Source: Albidovulum sediminicola (GTDB lineage: Bacteria > Pseudomonadota > Alphaproteobacteria > Rhodobacterales > Rhodobacteraceae). From it: DNA of 64,000 nucleotides. How positions within the stretch are numbered: position 1 is the stretch's first letter; every line of letters begins with the position of its first letter. Positions 27,620 to 36,231 of this stretch are shown here, piece after piece. The position numbers were made by a program, and so were the translations under genes. The stretch covers positions 62,001 through 126,000 of the forward strand of contig NZ_JAOWLA010000012.1 of NCBI RefSeq assembly GCF_025751575.1. Direction: 5' to 3'. Below the pieces are notes generated by a model. It was not told the DNA's origin, did not search any database, and saw nothing but the letters and a program-made list of their open reading frames with translations.

Positions 27620-28528
27620 TCAGGCGCCGCGGGTCTTGGCGACTTCGGCGGCGAAGTCCTCTTCCTTCTTCTCGATGCCCTCGCCGACGGCGACACGGGC
27701 GTAGCCGGTGATCTCCACGCCGGCTTCCTTCGCGGCCTGCTCGACCGTGATGTCCGGGTTGATCACGAACTGCTGGCCGAGAAGCGTGTTTTCCGACAGG
27801 AACTTCTTCATCCGGCCCGGGATGATGTTGTTGTGGATCACCGCATCGGGCTTCGGCTTGGCGGAAGCGGCGTTCTCTTCGAGCGCCTTGGCGGTCTGGA
27901 CCTGAAGCTCACGCTCCACCAGGGCCGGGTCGAGCGTCGCTTCGGACAGCGACAGCGGCGAGGTCGCGGCGATGTGCATCGCAAACTGCTTGCCAATCTC
28001 CTGCGCCTTGTCCGCCGGGCCCTTCACGGCGACGAGAACGCCGATCTTTCCCATGCCCTCGGTCGCGGCCGAGTGGACGTAGGAAACGACGGTTTCGCCT
28101 TCGAGGACGTGCATCCGGCGCAGCGTCATGTTCTCGCCGATGCGCGCGATGGCGTCGGTGAGGACATCTTCCACCGGCTTGCCGTTCAGGTGGGTGGCCT
28201 TGAGGACCTCAAGCGTCTCACCGGTTTGAAGGGCGACTTCGGTGACCTCGCGGACCATCTGCTGGAAGTCGGCGTTCTTGGCGACGAAGTCGGTTTCCGA
28301 GTTGATCTCGACGGCGACACCGCGCCCGTCGCGGACGGCGATGCCAACCAGGCCCTCGGCGGCGACGCGGTCGGCTTTCTTCGCGGCCTTCGCGAGGCCC
28401 TTGGTGCGCAGCCAGTCAACGGCGGCTTCCATGTCGCCATCGGTTTCGGTCAGTGCCTTCTTGGCATCCATCATGCCTGCGCCGGTGGATTCGCGCAGTT
28501 CCTTCACCATCTGAGCGGTGATCGCCAT
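27620..28528 (-). CDS. tsf: Translation elongation factor Ts
   Basis: Guanine nucleotide exchange factor for EF-Tu, 302 aa. The UBA-like N-terminal domain reads [20 protein letters not shown]. The core has the TDFVAKN motif that contacts EF-Tu and [10 protein letters not shown] of the dimerisation subdomain. A strong GGAGAGCC site precedes the ATG. It follows rpsB by about 94 bp containing a hairpin, the standard rpsB-tsf order, and ends at a strong terminator. Confidence 0.97.
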   Translation of the reverse strand: MAITAQMVKELRESTGAGMMDAKKALTETDGDMEAAVDWLRTKGLAKAAKKADRVAAEGLVGIAVRDGRGVAVEINSETDFVAKNADFQQMVREVTEVALQTGETLEVLKATHLNGKPVEDVLTDAIARIGENMTLRRMHVLEGETVVSYVHSAATEGMGKIGVLVAVKGPADKAQEIGKQFAMHIAATSPLSLSEATLDPALVERELQVQTAKALEENAASAKPKPDAVIHNNIIPGRMKKFLSENTLLGQQFVINPDITVEQAAKEAGVEITGYARVAVGEGIEKKEEDFAAEVAKTRGA

Positions 28529-28596
28529 GGTGGCTCTCCTTCGTGATGTTCAATGGGTCAGGCGAGGAATATCCCCGCCCGATGAAAGACGTGTGA

Positions 28597-28616
28597 CAGG
28601 GGCCATGAGGCCCCTG
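28597..28616 (-). other. Hairpin in the rpsB-tsf spacer
   Basis: Perfect 8-bp stem CAGGGGCC with a four-base loop, 6 bp beyond the rpsB stop and without a U tract. It may limit read-through or set the 3' end of a processed rpsB message, so that rpsB and tsf levels differ (inference). Confidence 0.5.
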
Positions 28617-28622
28617 CCCGGC

Positions 28623-29387
28623 TCAGGCCTCGGCGTCTTGCGCGGCTTCCTCGGCCGGCGCTTCGACGAGCGCGCCAAGGTCAATGCCGGCCGCGCCCAT
28701 CTGGGCGGACATGCCGTCGAGCGCCGCGCGGCTCACGAGGTCGCAGTAAAGAGCGATCGCGCGCGAGGCGTCGTCGTTGCCCGGGATCACATAGTCAACG
28801 CCCTTGGGCGAGCAGTTGGTGTCGACGACCGCGACGACCGGGATGCCCAGCTTCTGGGCTTCGAGGATCGCCAGGTCTTCCTTGTTCACGTCGATGATGA
28901 ACAGAAGGTCCGGCAGGCCGCCCATTTCGCGGATCCCGCCCAGCGAAGCCTGAAGCTTGGTCTGCTCACGCTCCATGCCAAGGCGTTCTTTCTTGGTCAG
29001 GCCATCTGCGCCCGAACCCAGAACCTCGTCGATGTGCTTGAGGCGCTGGATCGACTGGGAAACGGTTTTCCAGTTGGTCAGCGTGCCACCCAGCCAGCGG
29101 TGGTTCATGTAGTACTGCGCGCATTTCTCGGCGGCTTCGGCCACGGCCTTGGAGGCCTGGCGCTTGGTGCCGACGAAGAGGATACGGCCGCCCTTGGCGA
29201 CGGTTTCGCGGATCACGTTCAGCGCCGCGTCCAGCATCGGGACCGTCTGGGTCAGGTCGATGATGTGGATACCGTTGCGGTCGCCGTAGATGAACTCCGC
29301 CATACGCGGGTTCCAGCGCTGGGTCTGGTGGCCGTAATGAACGCCAGCTTCAAGAAGCTGACGCATGGAAAATTCGGGAAGCGCCAT
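28623..29387 (-). CDS. rpsB: 30S ribosomal protein S2
   Basis: 254 aa. Starts with [20 protein letters not shown] and continues with [20 protein letters not shown] and FVGTKRQAS, all invariant S2 regions. [11 protein letters not shown] and [20 protein letters not shown] complete the fold. The acidic Ala-rich tail [11 protein letters not shown] is an alphaproteobacterial extension. A GGAAAGGAAC site precedes the ATG. A promoter and a structured leader lie upstream. Confidence 0.97.
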   Translation of the reverse strand: MALPEFSMRQLLEAGVHYGHQTQRWNPRMAEFIYGDRNGIHIIDLTQTVPMLDAALNVIRETVAKGGRILFVGTKRQASKAVAEAAEKCAQYYMNHRWLGGTLTNWKTVSQSIQRLKHIDEVLGSGADGLTKKERLGMEREQTKLQASLGGIREMGGLPDLLFIIDVNKEDLAILEAQKLGIPVVAVVDTNCSPKGVDYVIPGNDDASRAIALYCDLVSRAALDGMSAQMGAAGIDLGALVEAPAEEAAQDAEA

Positions 29388-29496
29388 GCCTTGTTCCTTT
29401 CCGGTTTGCGCCTGAGCGAGGTGATTTCAGGGTTTCCCCCAACCGGTGGACCTCCGGGGATGTCTCCCCCTTCGGCCCGCACCTCGCCTGTGAAGT
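29388..29496 (-). promoter_or_regulatory. Structured 5' leader of rpsB
   Basis: About 109 nt between the predicted transcription start and the rpsB ATG. GCGAGGTG near the 5' end (29487-29480 read on the minus strand) can pair with CACCTCGC near the 3' end (29423-29416). This encloses smaller GC stems, including GGGG and CCCC around GAGACAT. Ribosomal protein operons are often autoregulated by such leaders, so a binding site for S2 is plausible (inference). Confidence 0.45.
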
Positions 29497-29502
29497 GGCG
29501 CG

Positions 29503-29531
29503 CGTATAGGCTGAAACGCGGGGGGATGCAA
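29503..29531 (-). promoter_or_regulatory. Predicted rpsB promoter
   Basis: On the minus strand: TTGCAT (29531-29526), a 17-base spacer, then TATACG (29508-29503). Spacing is optimal and four of six bases match at each box. The predicted start is near 29496. Confidence 0.6.
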
Positions 29532-29584
29532 GGGCCGCCCGCTTGAGGCGGGAACAAGATCCGCGACGGGCCCCAAGGTGCCGC

Positions 29585-30505
29585 TCAGAGCGCGGACATC
29601 GCCGCGTGCACATGGCGGCAGTCGGAGCCGCAGCAACCACCGACGAGGTGCAGGTTGGGAAGCCGCGCGCTCAGTTCGCCGTAAAGGCGGCCAAAATCGT
29701 CGGGGTCGCCGTCGTCCAGTTCGACCGCCTCGTCCAGTTCGGCATGGCTGAGCGCCGAGGCATTGGCGCGCACGACGCCGATGCGGCGCGTCCAGTCCCC
29801 GTCGAGGCGATCCAGGAAATGCGTGGGATGCGCGCAGTTCACGCCATAGAAAATCGGCGCGCCGTTGGTGGCGACCTCGACCTCGGCAATGGCGTCGGCA
29901 AGGCTGCTGCCGACCGGCAGTTGCCCGTCCGTCTCGACCGTGAAGGATATGGCGATCGGCAGGCCCGCCGCGTGCGCCGCGCGCACGACGCCGATCGCCT
30001 CGCCCGGATGGGTCATGGTCAGCGCCATGGCCAGGTCGGCCCCGGCCTCGGCCAGCGCCTCGATCTGCGGCCGGTGGATCGCTTCGGCGGCATCGGGCTC
30101 AAAAAGCTGGTCGGGCGCATAGCCGTCACCGGCGGGCCCGATGCTGCCGTTGACAAGGATCCTGTCGGACCAGTCCCGCCGCGCGCGCAGCGCATGGGCA
30201 AAGCGCACCGCCTCGCGATTGATACTGCGCATGTCCTTTTCGCTCAGCCCGTGAGCCCCGGCCCATCCGGCATTCGCGCGCCAGGTCGCGGTGTCGAGCA
30301 CGAAGCCGCGTCCGGTTCGTTCAGCCAAGTCGAGGTAACGGTCGAAATACCGTTCCAGCCCCGTCCGCCCGTCCTCCGACGACAGGAGAACAAAGGAAGA
30401 GAAATACGGAAGGTCGAAGCCGTCGTTGAAGATCAGGTCGGTTTCGATGCCGCCGTCGGTGATGAACGGATCGGGACCGTTGAGGAGCATTTCGAGACCG
30501 GTCAT
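29585..30505 (-). CDS. Homocysteine S-methyltransferase family protein
   Basis: 306 aa, betaine/homocysteine methyltransferase-like barrel. It begins ITDGGIETDLIF, where the GGxET type motif is conserved. Zinc ligands are Cys in GVNCAHPTHF and the pair in LVGGCCGSDCRH. ATG at 30505 follows CGGAGG. The methyl donor (S-methylmethionine, betaine or other) cannot be inferred; the form resembles stand-alone MmuM-like enzymes. It lies upstream of rpsB on the same strand with its stop about 54 bp before the rpsB promoter. Confidence 0.85.
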   Translation of the reverse strand: MTGLEMLLNGPDPFITDGGIETDLIFNDGFDLPYFSSFVLLSSEDGRTGLERYFDRYLDLAERTGRGFVLDTATWRANAGWAGAHGLSEKDMRSINREAVRFAHALRARRDWSDRILVNGSIGPAGDGYAPDQLFEPDAAEAIHRPQIEALAEAGADLAMALTMTHPGEAIGVVRAAHAAGLPIAISFTVETDGQLPVGSSLADAIAEVEVATNGAPIFYGVNCAHPTHFLDRLDGDWTRRIGVVRANASALSHAELDEAVELDDGDPDDFGRLYGELSARLPNLHLVGGCCGSDCRHVHAAMSAL

Positions 30506-30583
30506 GGCAACCTCCGGGCACACGGGCCAGCGCGCGGCCCTGTCCGTAAAGATACACCAATTGCCCCCGCTGGCCGACAGGAA

Positions 30584-31267
30584 TCAGGACGGCGCACGCA
30601 ACCAGGACAGAAGCGGCAGATGCGCGCGGGTAATCCTGGCCAGCCCTTCGGGCGCCTCGGAGGTAAACAGCCAGTCCGGCGCAGGTTGCGGCGAAGGTGC
30701 GCGCACGATCATGCTCTTGCGGCGCAGAAGAGCCTCCCAGGCGGGGGCGGCGTCATACCCCTTTGGCACCCGCGCGAGGTCGGGCGGATCGAGCCGGCTT
30801 CCGACACGCTCCGCCGCGGTGATCGCCTCCAGAAGCGCCCCGCGTTCGTCCGCATCGCAGACGCGCTGGCGTAGGCGATGAAGCGCCTGTGCCTCCAACC
30901 CGTAGTGCCCGGCGCCAAAGCCGAGCCTCTCGGGCGAGAGGACCAGATGCATCCCGGGTACCTTGTTGAAGGGCTCGCCCGTGGACAGGATCAGGTGCAT
31001 CCGGGGCTGATAGGGCGTCTTGTCCTTCGAAAAGCGGGTGTCCCGATGGATGCGGCCGAGCGACGCGTTGAGTTTCGGCACCGCGAGCAGCCGGGGGCTC
31101 ATCTCTGCGCAGAGCGGCGCGAGCGCCTCGATCAGGTCGAGCCCGGCCTTGAGCCAGTGCGCCTCGTACTCCGTGCGATGCGCCGCGAACCACGCGCGGT
31201 CATTGTTGGCCGCGAGCCCGGCAAGAAAGTCGAAGGTGGCCCGATCCAGGCCGGAATATCGGGTCAT
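30584..31267 (-). CDS. DUF2461 family protein
   Basis: 227 aa. Recognised as DUF2461 (TIGR02453) from ATFDFLAGLAANNDRAWFAA near the N-terminus, IHRDTRFSKDKTPYQPRMHL in the middle and SPERLGFGAGHYGLE later. Function is unknown in the family. ATG at 31267 is preferred over TTG at 31285; a run of six G residues precedes it at short distance. It is followed by the methyltransferase gene 78 bp downstream on the same strand and is divergent from psuK. Confidence 0.82.
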   Translation of the reverse strand: MTRYSGLDRATFDFLAGLAANNDRAWFAAHRTEYEAHWLKAGLDLIEALAPLCAEMSPRLLAVPKLNASLGRIHRDTRFSKDKTPYQPRMHLILSTGEPFNKVPGMHLVLSPERLGFGAGHYGLEAQALHRLRQRVCDADERGALLEAITAAERVGSRLDPPDLARVPKGYDAAPAWEALLRRKSMIVRAPSPQPAPDWLFTSEAPEGLARITRAHLPLLSWLRAPS

Positions 31268-31413
31268 GACACCCCCCTGACTCAATCGCGACAGTCCGCC
31301 TCTTTATGATAATGCGCCATCATAGCGCACGATCGCCCCAAGATCAGCCGAGAAGTTGCGAACAGCGGTCGTGCGGAGCGCTTGCCCCGGCAGGGAATTC
31401 CCGGCAAAGCAGG

Positions 31414-32310
31414 ATGATGAAGAACGCGCCCGACATCCTGTGCATCGGTTCGGTCCTTTGGGACATCATCGGACGCACGCCCGTGCATATGGCGGCGGGC
31501 GCGGATGTCCCCGGGCGGATCACGCGGTTGCCGGGCGGCGTCGCCATGAATATCGCGATGACGCTTTGCCGCTTCGGCCTGCGCCCCGCGCTTCTCAGCG
31601 CCGTCGGGCGTGACGCCGAGGGCGACGAGCTGATCGCGGCGGCCGAACGCCTGGGGCTCGACTGCGGCCATGTCTACCGGTCCGAGGATCTGCCGACCGA
31701 CCGCTACATGGCGGTCGAGGGCGCGAACGGGTTGATCGCGGCCATCGCCGACGCCCATTCGCTGGAGGCTGCGGGCGACAAGATCCTGCGCCCCCTGACG
31801 GACGGCGCGCTTGGCCGTCCCGATGCCCCCTGGGCGGGCGCGGTGGCGCTTGACGGCAACCTGACGGTCGGCCTTCTGGCCGATATCGCGGCGGCGCCCG
31901 CTTTCGCGGCGGCGGATCTTCGGATCGCGCCCGCTTCGCCAGGCAAGGCCGAACGTCTGCTGCCGCTCCTGCCGATGGCGAACGCCACCATCTACGTCAA
32001 CCTTGAGGAGGCCGGGATCCTCTGTCAGCGGCGCTTCGCCTCGGCGACCGAGGCGGCCGAGGGGCTGATTGCCCGGGGCGCGCGCCGCGTGCTGGTCACG
32101 GACGGCGGGCGCAAGGCCGCCGATGGCGCGCCCGACGGGGTAATCGCCGCCGATCCGCCGCCGGTCCTCGTCACCCGCGTGACCGGGGCGGGCGATACCT
32201 TCATGGCGGCCCATATCGTGGCCGAACGGCGCGGGCTGCCGCGTGTCGAATCCTTGGCCGCCGCGCTGGACGCCGCTGCCCAATACGTATCGGGAGATAT
32301 CGGATCGTGA
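31414..32310 (+). CDS. psuK: Pseudouridine kinase (PfkB family)
   Basis: 298 aa, ribokinase-fold kinase. It starts ILCIGSVLWDIIGRTPVHM. The substrate motif GGVAMNIAMTLCRFG and the C-terminal anion-hole motif TGAGDTFMAAHI with the catalytic Asp are intact. Assignment to pseudouridine rather than another nucleoside rests on the adjoining psuG, coupled by GTGA overlap. Tandem ATG codons at 31414 and 31417. The open frame upstream to 31306 lacks family sequence. Confidence 0.88.
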   Translation: MMKNAPDILCIGSVLWDIIGRTPVHMAAGADVPGRITRLPGGVAMNIAMTLCRFGLRPALLSAVGRDAEGDELIAAAERLGLDCGHVYRSEDLPTDRYMAVEGANGLIAAIADAHSLEAAGDKILRPLTDGALGRPDAPWAGAVALDGNLTVGLLADIAAAPAFAAADLRIAPASPGKAERLLPLLPMANATIYVNLEEAGILCQRRFASATEAAEGLIARGARRVLVTDGGRKAADGAPDGVIAADPPPVLVTRVTGAGDTFMAAHIVAERRGLPRVESLAAALDAAAQYVSGDIGS

Positions 32311-33224
32311 CTGCCCTGCCCCTGACCTTTTCGCCCGAAGTCGAGGAAGCCCGCCGGATCGGCGCGCCAATCGTGGCGCTGGAATCGACGATCATCACCC
32401 ATGGGATGCCCTATCCGCAGAACCTCGAAACCGCGCGCCGGGTCGAGGAGGAGGTGCGACGCGCGGGCGCCGCGCCTGCGACCATCGCCGTCATGGGCGG
32501 GCGCATCCACATCGGTCTTGCCGCGGCAGAGCTTGAGGCCCTGGCACGAGCCAGGAACGTCATGAAACTCAGCCGGGCCGACATTGCCGCCTGCCTCGCG
32601 CTTGGACGCACCGGGGCGACGACGGTTGCCGCCACGATGATCGCCGCCCACCTCGCGGGGATCGCGGTTTTTGCCACCGGCGGGATCGGCGGCGTGCATC
32701 GAGGCGCGGAGACAAGCTTCGACATCTCCGCCGACCTGTCGGAACTTGCCACGACGCCGGTGACGGTCGTCGCGGCGGGCGCCAAGGCGATCCTGGACCT
32801 GCCGAAAACGCTTGAGGCGCTGGAGACCATGGGCGTCCCGGTCATCGCCTTCGGACAGGATGAGTTTCCCGCCTTCTGGTCGCGCAGCTCGGGCCTTGCC
32901 GCGCCGCTCCGGATGGACAGCGCCGCCGAGATTGCCGCTACCCACAAGATGCGCGGAACGCTCGGGCTTGCCGGGGGGCAACTGGTCGCCAACCCGATCC
33001 CGACCACCGCCGAAATCCCCCGCGCCGAAATCACCCCGGTGATCGAGAAGGCGCTGGCCGAGGCAGAGGCACAGAGGATCGCCGCCAAGGCCGTCACCCC
33101 GTTCCTGCTGGCCCGCATTTTCGAGTTGACCGAGGGCCGGTCGCTTGCCGCGAACATCGAGCTTGTGCTGAACAACGCCCGGCTTGGCGCGGCGATCGCG
33201 GCAGAGCTTAATCGCCTCGGGTAA
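32307..33224 (+). CDS. psuG: Pseudouridine-5'-phosphate glycosidase
   Basis: Splits pseudouridine 5'-phosphate into uracil and ribose-5-phosphate, completing pseudouridine breakdown. 305 aa with family hallmarks PIVALESTIITHGMPYPQN, VFATGGIGGVHRGAE (catalytic Lys region follows in VVAAGAKAILDLPKT) and NPIPTTAEIP. The start is GTG at 32307, overlapping the psuK stop. No dedicated nucleoside transporter is adjacent. Confidence 0.95.
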   Translation: MTALPLTFSPEVEEARRIGAPIVALESTIITHGMPYPQNLETARRVEEEVRRAGAAPATIAVMGGRIHIGLAAAELEALARARNVMKLSRADIAACLALGRTGATTVAATMIAAHLAGIAVFATGGIGGVHRGAETSFDISADLSELATTPVTVVAAGAKAILDLPKTLEALETMGVPVIAFGQDEFPAFWSRSSGLAAPLRMDSAAEIAATHKMRGTLGLAGGQLVANPIPTTAEIPRAEITPVIEKALAEAEAQRIAAKAVTPFLLARIFELTEGRSLAANIELVLNNARLGAAIAAELNRLG

Positions 33225-33281
33225 CCCATTGGCTTCTGCCCGGCGAATGCCTACATTCGCGCGGCGAACAGGGGGCGATGC

Positions 33282-34067
33282 ATGGAAACCGGACATACGG
33301 GTGATGAACATCCGACACATCATCCCCACAAGCGGCGGGGCCTGATCGCGCGTTTCCGCGCAAACTTCCTGACCGGGCTCGTGGTCATGGCACCGGTCAG
33401 CCTGACCTTCTGGCTGATCTGGAAGGTGACGGGCTGGATTGACAGCTGGGTCCTGCCCTTCATCCCGCAGCGCTACCGGCCGACGGACCTGATCCAGGAC
33501 CTGTTCTGCGCCACACCGCTGCCGGGCCAGGGCCCGGACGACCTGCCCTTCTGGTGTGTCGAGGGCGCGCTGGACCTGCGCGGCATCGGTGTGATCATCT
33601 TCCTGATCTTCACGGTGTTCATCGGGTGGATCGCCAAGGGCATTCTCGGCCGCTCGCTCATCGCCTGGGGCGAGAGCATGGTGGACCGGATGCCCGTCGT
33701 CCGCTCGATCTACAACGGCGTGAAGCAGGTCACCGAAACCGTCTTCAACCAGACCGAGTCCAAATTCGACAAGGCCTGCCTCATCGAATACCCGCGCCCC
33801 GGGATCTGGGCCATCGGCTTCGTCTCGACTGCCGCGAAGGGAGAGGTCCTGAAGCGCCTGCCCGAGGACGAGGTGATGACGGTCTTCCTCCCGACCACAC
33901 CGAACCCGACCTCGGGGTTCCTGCTCTATGTGCCCAAGCAGGATGTCACCTTCCTGGACATGAGCGTCGAGGACGCGGCAAAGCTCGTCATCTCCGCCGG
34001 GCTTGTCTACCCCTCCCCCAAGCCCGCGAAGACGCCGGCGGCGGGGCCGGTACGCCCCGCCCCCTGA
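33282..34067 (+). CDS. DUF502 family inner-membrane protein
   Basis: 261 aa. Two hydrophobic segments, LTGLVVMAPVSLTFWLIW and GIGVIIFLIFTVFIGWIA, flank a loop with two Cys. The conserved cytoplasmic region includes VVRSIYNGVKQVTETVF and FLPTTPNPTSGFLLYVP, the DUF502 signature. The tail is Pro/Ala-rich. Function is unknown. The stop directly abuts the convergent dehydrogenase stop at 34068. Confidence 0.88.
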   Translation: METGHTGDEHPTHHPHKRRGLIARFRANFLTGLVVMAPVSLTFWLIWKVTGWIDSWVLPFIPQRYRPTDLIQDLFCATPLPGQGPDDLPFWCVEGALDLRGIGVIIFLIFTVFIGWIAKGILGRSLIAWGESMVDRMPVVRSIYNGVKQVTETVFNQTESKFDKACLIEYPRPGIWAIGFVSTAAKGEVLKRLPEDEVMTVFLPTTPNPTSGFLLYVPKQDVTFLDMSVEDAAKLVISAGLVYPSPKPAKTPAAGPVRPAP

Positions 34068-34841
34068 TCAGAGCGCCGTCCAGCCGCCATCAACAGAAAT
34101 CGTCGTGCCGGTGATCTGCGCCGCTGCGGCGGAGCACAGAAACGCGGTGGTTCCACCGATTTCCTCGACGGTCGCGAACTGGCGAGACGGCTGGCGCAGC
34201 AGCATGACCTCCCGGATCACCGTTTCCCGGTCCATGTTGTGCACCTTCATCTGGTCGGGGATTTGCGACTCGATCAACGGCGTCAGCACGTAGCCGGGGC
34301 AGATCGCGTTACAGGTGATCCCCTGCCCCGCGGTTTCCAACGCCACGGTCTTGGTCAGGCCCACGACCCCGTGCTTGGCCGCGATATAGGCCGACTTGAA
34401 CGGCGAGGCCGTCAGCCCGTGCGCCGAGGCGATGTTGACGATCCGCCCCCAACCGCGTTCGCGCATCCCGGGAAGCGCCGCGGCCGTGGTGTGGAAGGCC
34501 GAGGAAAGATTGATCGCGAGGATCGCGTTCCACTTCTCGACCGGAAACTCATCGACCGGTGCCACATGCTGAATGCCCGCGTTGTTCACCAGGATGTCGC
34601 AGCCGCCCGCAGCGTGAACTAGGGCGCGGCAATCCTCGCCCACCGACATGTCCGCCTTGATGTAGCGCGCCCGGACACCATGCTCGGCGCCGATCCGTTC
34701 GGCCAGCGCGTGGTCCTCTGCCCGGTCGGTGAAGGAGTTCAAGACGATGTTGGCGCCTTGCTTGGCCAGTTCGATGGCCACGCCAAGCCCGATACCTGAG
34801 TTGGAGCCGGTGACGATGGCGGTCTTGCCAGAAAGGTTCAT
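34068..34841 (-). CDS. bdhA: 3-hydroxybutyrate dehydrogenase (SDR family)
   Basis: NAD-dependent oxidation of D-3-hydroxybutyrate to acetoacetate, linked to PHB turnover. 257 aa. TGSNSGIGLGVA binds the cofactor; NNAG, catalytic Ser in NIASAHG and YxxxK in SAYIAAKHG are present. LTPLIESQIPDQ and the ending ITGTTISVDGGWTAL are typical of this enzyme. ATG at 34841 follows GGGAATT; the longer frame to 34985 is not supported. A phasin-like gene at 55453 suggests the host makes PHB. Confidence 0.9.
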   Translation of the reverse strand: MNLSGKTAIVTGSNSGIGLGVAIELAKQGANIVLNSFTDRAEDHALAERIGAEHGVRARYIKADMSVGEDCRALVHAAGGCDILVNNAGIQHVAPVDEFPVEKWNAILAINLSSAFHTTAAALPGMRERGWGRIVNIASAHGLTASPFKSAYIAAKHGVVGLTKTVALETAGQGITCNAICPGYVLTPLIESQIPDQMKVHNMDRETVIREVMLLRQPSRQFATVEEIGGTTAFLCSAAAAQITGTTISVDGGWTAL

Positions 34842-35155
34842 GATAATTCCCGTTTTCGTTGCGCTGCGGCGAGAATAGGTGCTGCGCGCGCAAAGAACAC
34901 GAAAAACTTTGCCCTTCGGGGTCATGGCCATGCGGCATAAAAGAGGCCATGTCGCGAAACCGTGTTGGTCCGCGATGCGGGACAAAGTGAACCTTTGCGC
35001 AGGCTGCCGTCTAGAATTGCATCGCTTCGCCCAAATATACCCGGATATTCCACGTCGAAATGAGGTATTTGACGGGGACAGGCAGTCTATCCCGACTGCC
35101 TGCCGCGTGGGGGATGCAGATTGCCTCGGGCAACCGTGGCTACTACCATCGCGGT
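34842..35155. other. Intergenic region between bdhA and the secreted-protein gene
   Basis: About 310 bp between divergent genes. It must carry the bdhA promoter. I find no convincing -35/-10 pair, no terminator and no RNA gene. The right half (from about 34980) is visibly richer in A and T than the surroundings and contains alternative in-frame start codons for the next gene at 35060 and 35114. Confidence 0.5.
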
Positions 35156-35980
35156 ATGCTCGTTATCTCTGCTTTTCCACAATTTTTCGGCTTGATGGTT
35201 TGCATCGCCAGCGCCGGACTGAGTTGCGCCGCGTCACGAGCATCTGCAGAGCTTCACTTCGACCCGGCTACATGCTCCGAAAATCCTGGCGGCAAGATGA
35301 TCGTCCGTCTTGTGACTGGCATCGCCTTCGCTGTTCCGCCCGACACCGTAGACATTGCCTCTGCCGAGCCTGACCCGGACGGAGAGCCGGGTGAACCGCC
35401 CGGCTGTCCGGGGAACCCTTTCAGGACTGTAGCTTTGTCCCTTCTTCCGCACGGCGAGCCGATTTTCGACACTCGTACAACCGCGCTGTTCTGGAACGTC
35501 GACATCCGTATTATCAAGCTCATCGGGAACGACTATGGGGCCGAGGCCAATCGCTACCTTTTGGAAAGCTACACCATCTTCGCGGAGCAAAGGGGGAACT
35601 GCGGCAAGTCTCCAGAAGGGCTCTCCATCTGCTATCATTGTCGCGAGGATGCAGACCGTTCCGGATACTGCGAAGACAAAAACGGGATGGGCGCATCGAG
35701 CGACGGTCGTATCATCGAGCGCGCTGGCTTTCACGTTGTCGACGCAGAATCCGCGACCGGCTCCGATGACCTGCCGTGGATAGCGTCCTGTGGAAGCGAG
35801 TCCTCCGGAGGGGCGCGGCTCTGCTTCGCCGAATACACGCCGCAGAGCGGACTGAGCGTAGCCTATGCGTTCGGACTGACAAGGTTGGATATGAGCGTAT
35901 TGCGGGAAATGGATCAGTCGCTTCGTGACGGTATCCAAGAACTGCGAGCGCCAGAGTACGATGGCGAAGATCTGCGCTGA
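35156..35980 (+). CDS. Uncharacterised Cys-rich secreted protein
   Basis: I do not recognise this protein. From ATG 35156 it has 274 aa. The N-terminus VISAFPQFFGLMVCIASAG then LSCAASRASAELHF looks like a signal peptide cleaved after ASA. The mature part has eight Cys (in ATCSENP, GCPGN, GNCGK, ICYHCRE, GYCED, ASCGS, RLCFA), suggesting disulfides and periplasmic or external location. Earlier starts at 35060 and 35114 are open but give poor signal sequences. Codon choice is less G/C-biased than in any neighbour, pointing to recent acquisition. It is monocistronic. Confidence 0.6.
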   Translation: MLVISAFPQFFGLMVCIASAGLSCAASRASAELHFDPATCSENPGGKMIVRLVTGIAFAVPPDTVDIASAEPDPDGEPGEPPGCPGNPFRTVALSLLPHGEPIFDTRTTALFWNVDIRIIKLIGNDYGAEANRYLLESYTIFAEQRGNCGKSPEGLSICYHCREDADRSGYCEDKNGMGASSDGRIIERAGFHVVDAESATGSDDLPWIASCGSESSGGARLCFAEYTPQSGLSVAYAFGLTRLDMSVLREMDQSLRDGIQELRAPEYDGEDLR

Positions 35981-36040
35981 CCCGGCGATCGGAATGTCCG
36001 CCCGGGGCTCAAACCGGACCAACCCGGTTTCGCGACATGG

Positions 36041-36075
36041 CCTAAAAAAACGCCCGCGCGAGGCGGGCGTTAAGT
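36041..36075. terminator. GC hairpin with A tract, between the secreted-protein and binding-protein genes
   Basis: A 9-bp stem, AACGCCCGC at 36049-36057 and its complement at 36063-36071, loop GCGAG. Seven A residues precede it, so the strong U tract lies on the minus strand, where no gene ends. On the plus strand only AAGTTATTG follows. It may serve the gene ending at 35980 weakly. Confidence 0.6.
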
Positions 36076-36231
36076 TATTGAGGCAGGTTTCATACAGGCA
36101 AGAAACCTATCGAGCAGTAGCGTCTTTATACGCGGTTCACTGCCACTGTCCAAGCTAAAAGTTTGAAAAGGCTGGGAAGCCAAGTTAGCCTGTCCGCCAA
36201 TGAGAACGGGCAGACAGGGATTGTTGCGCAA

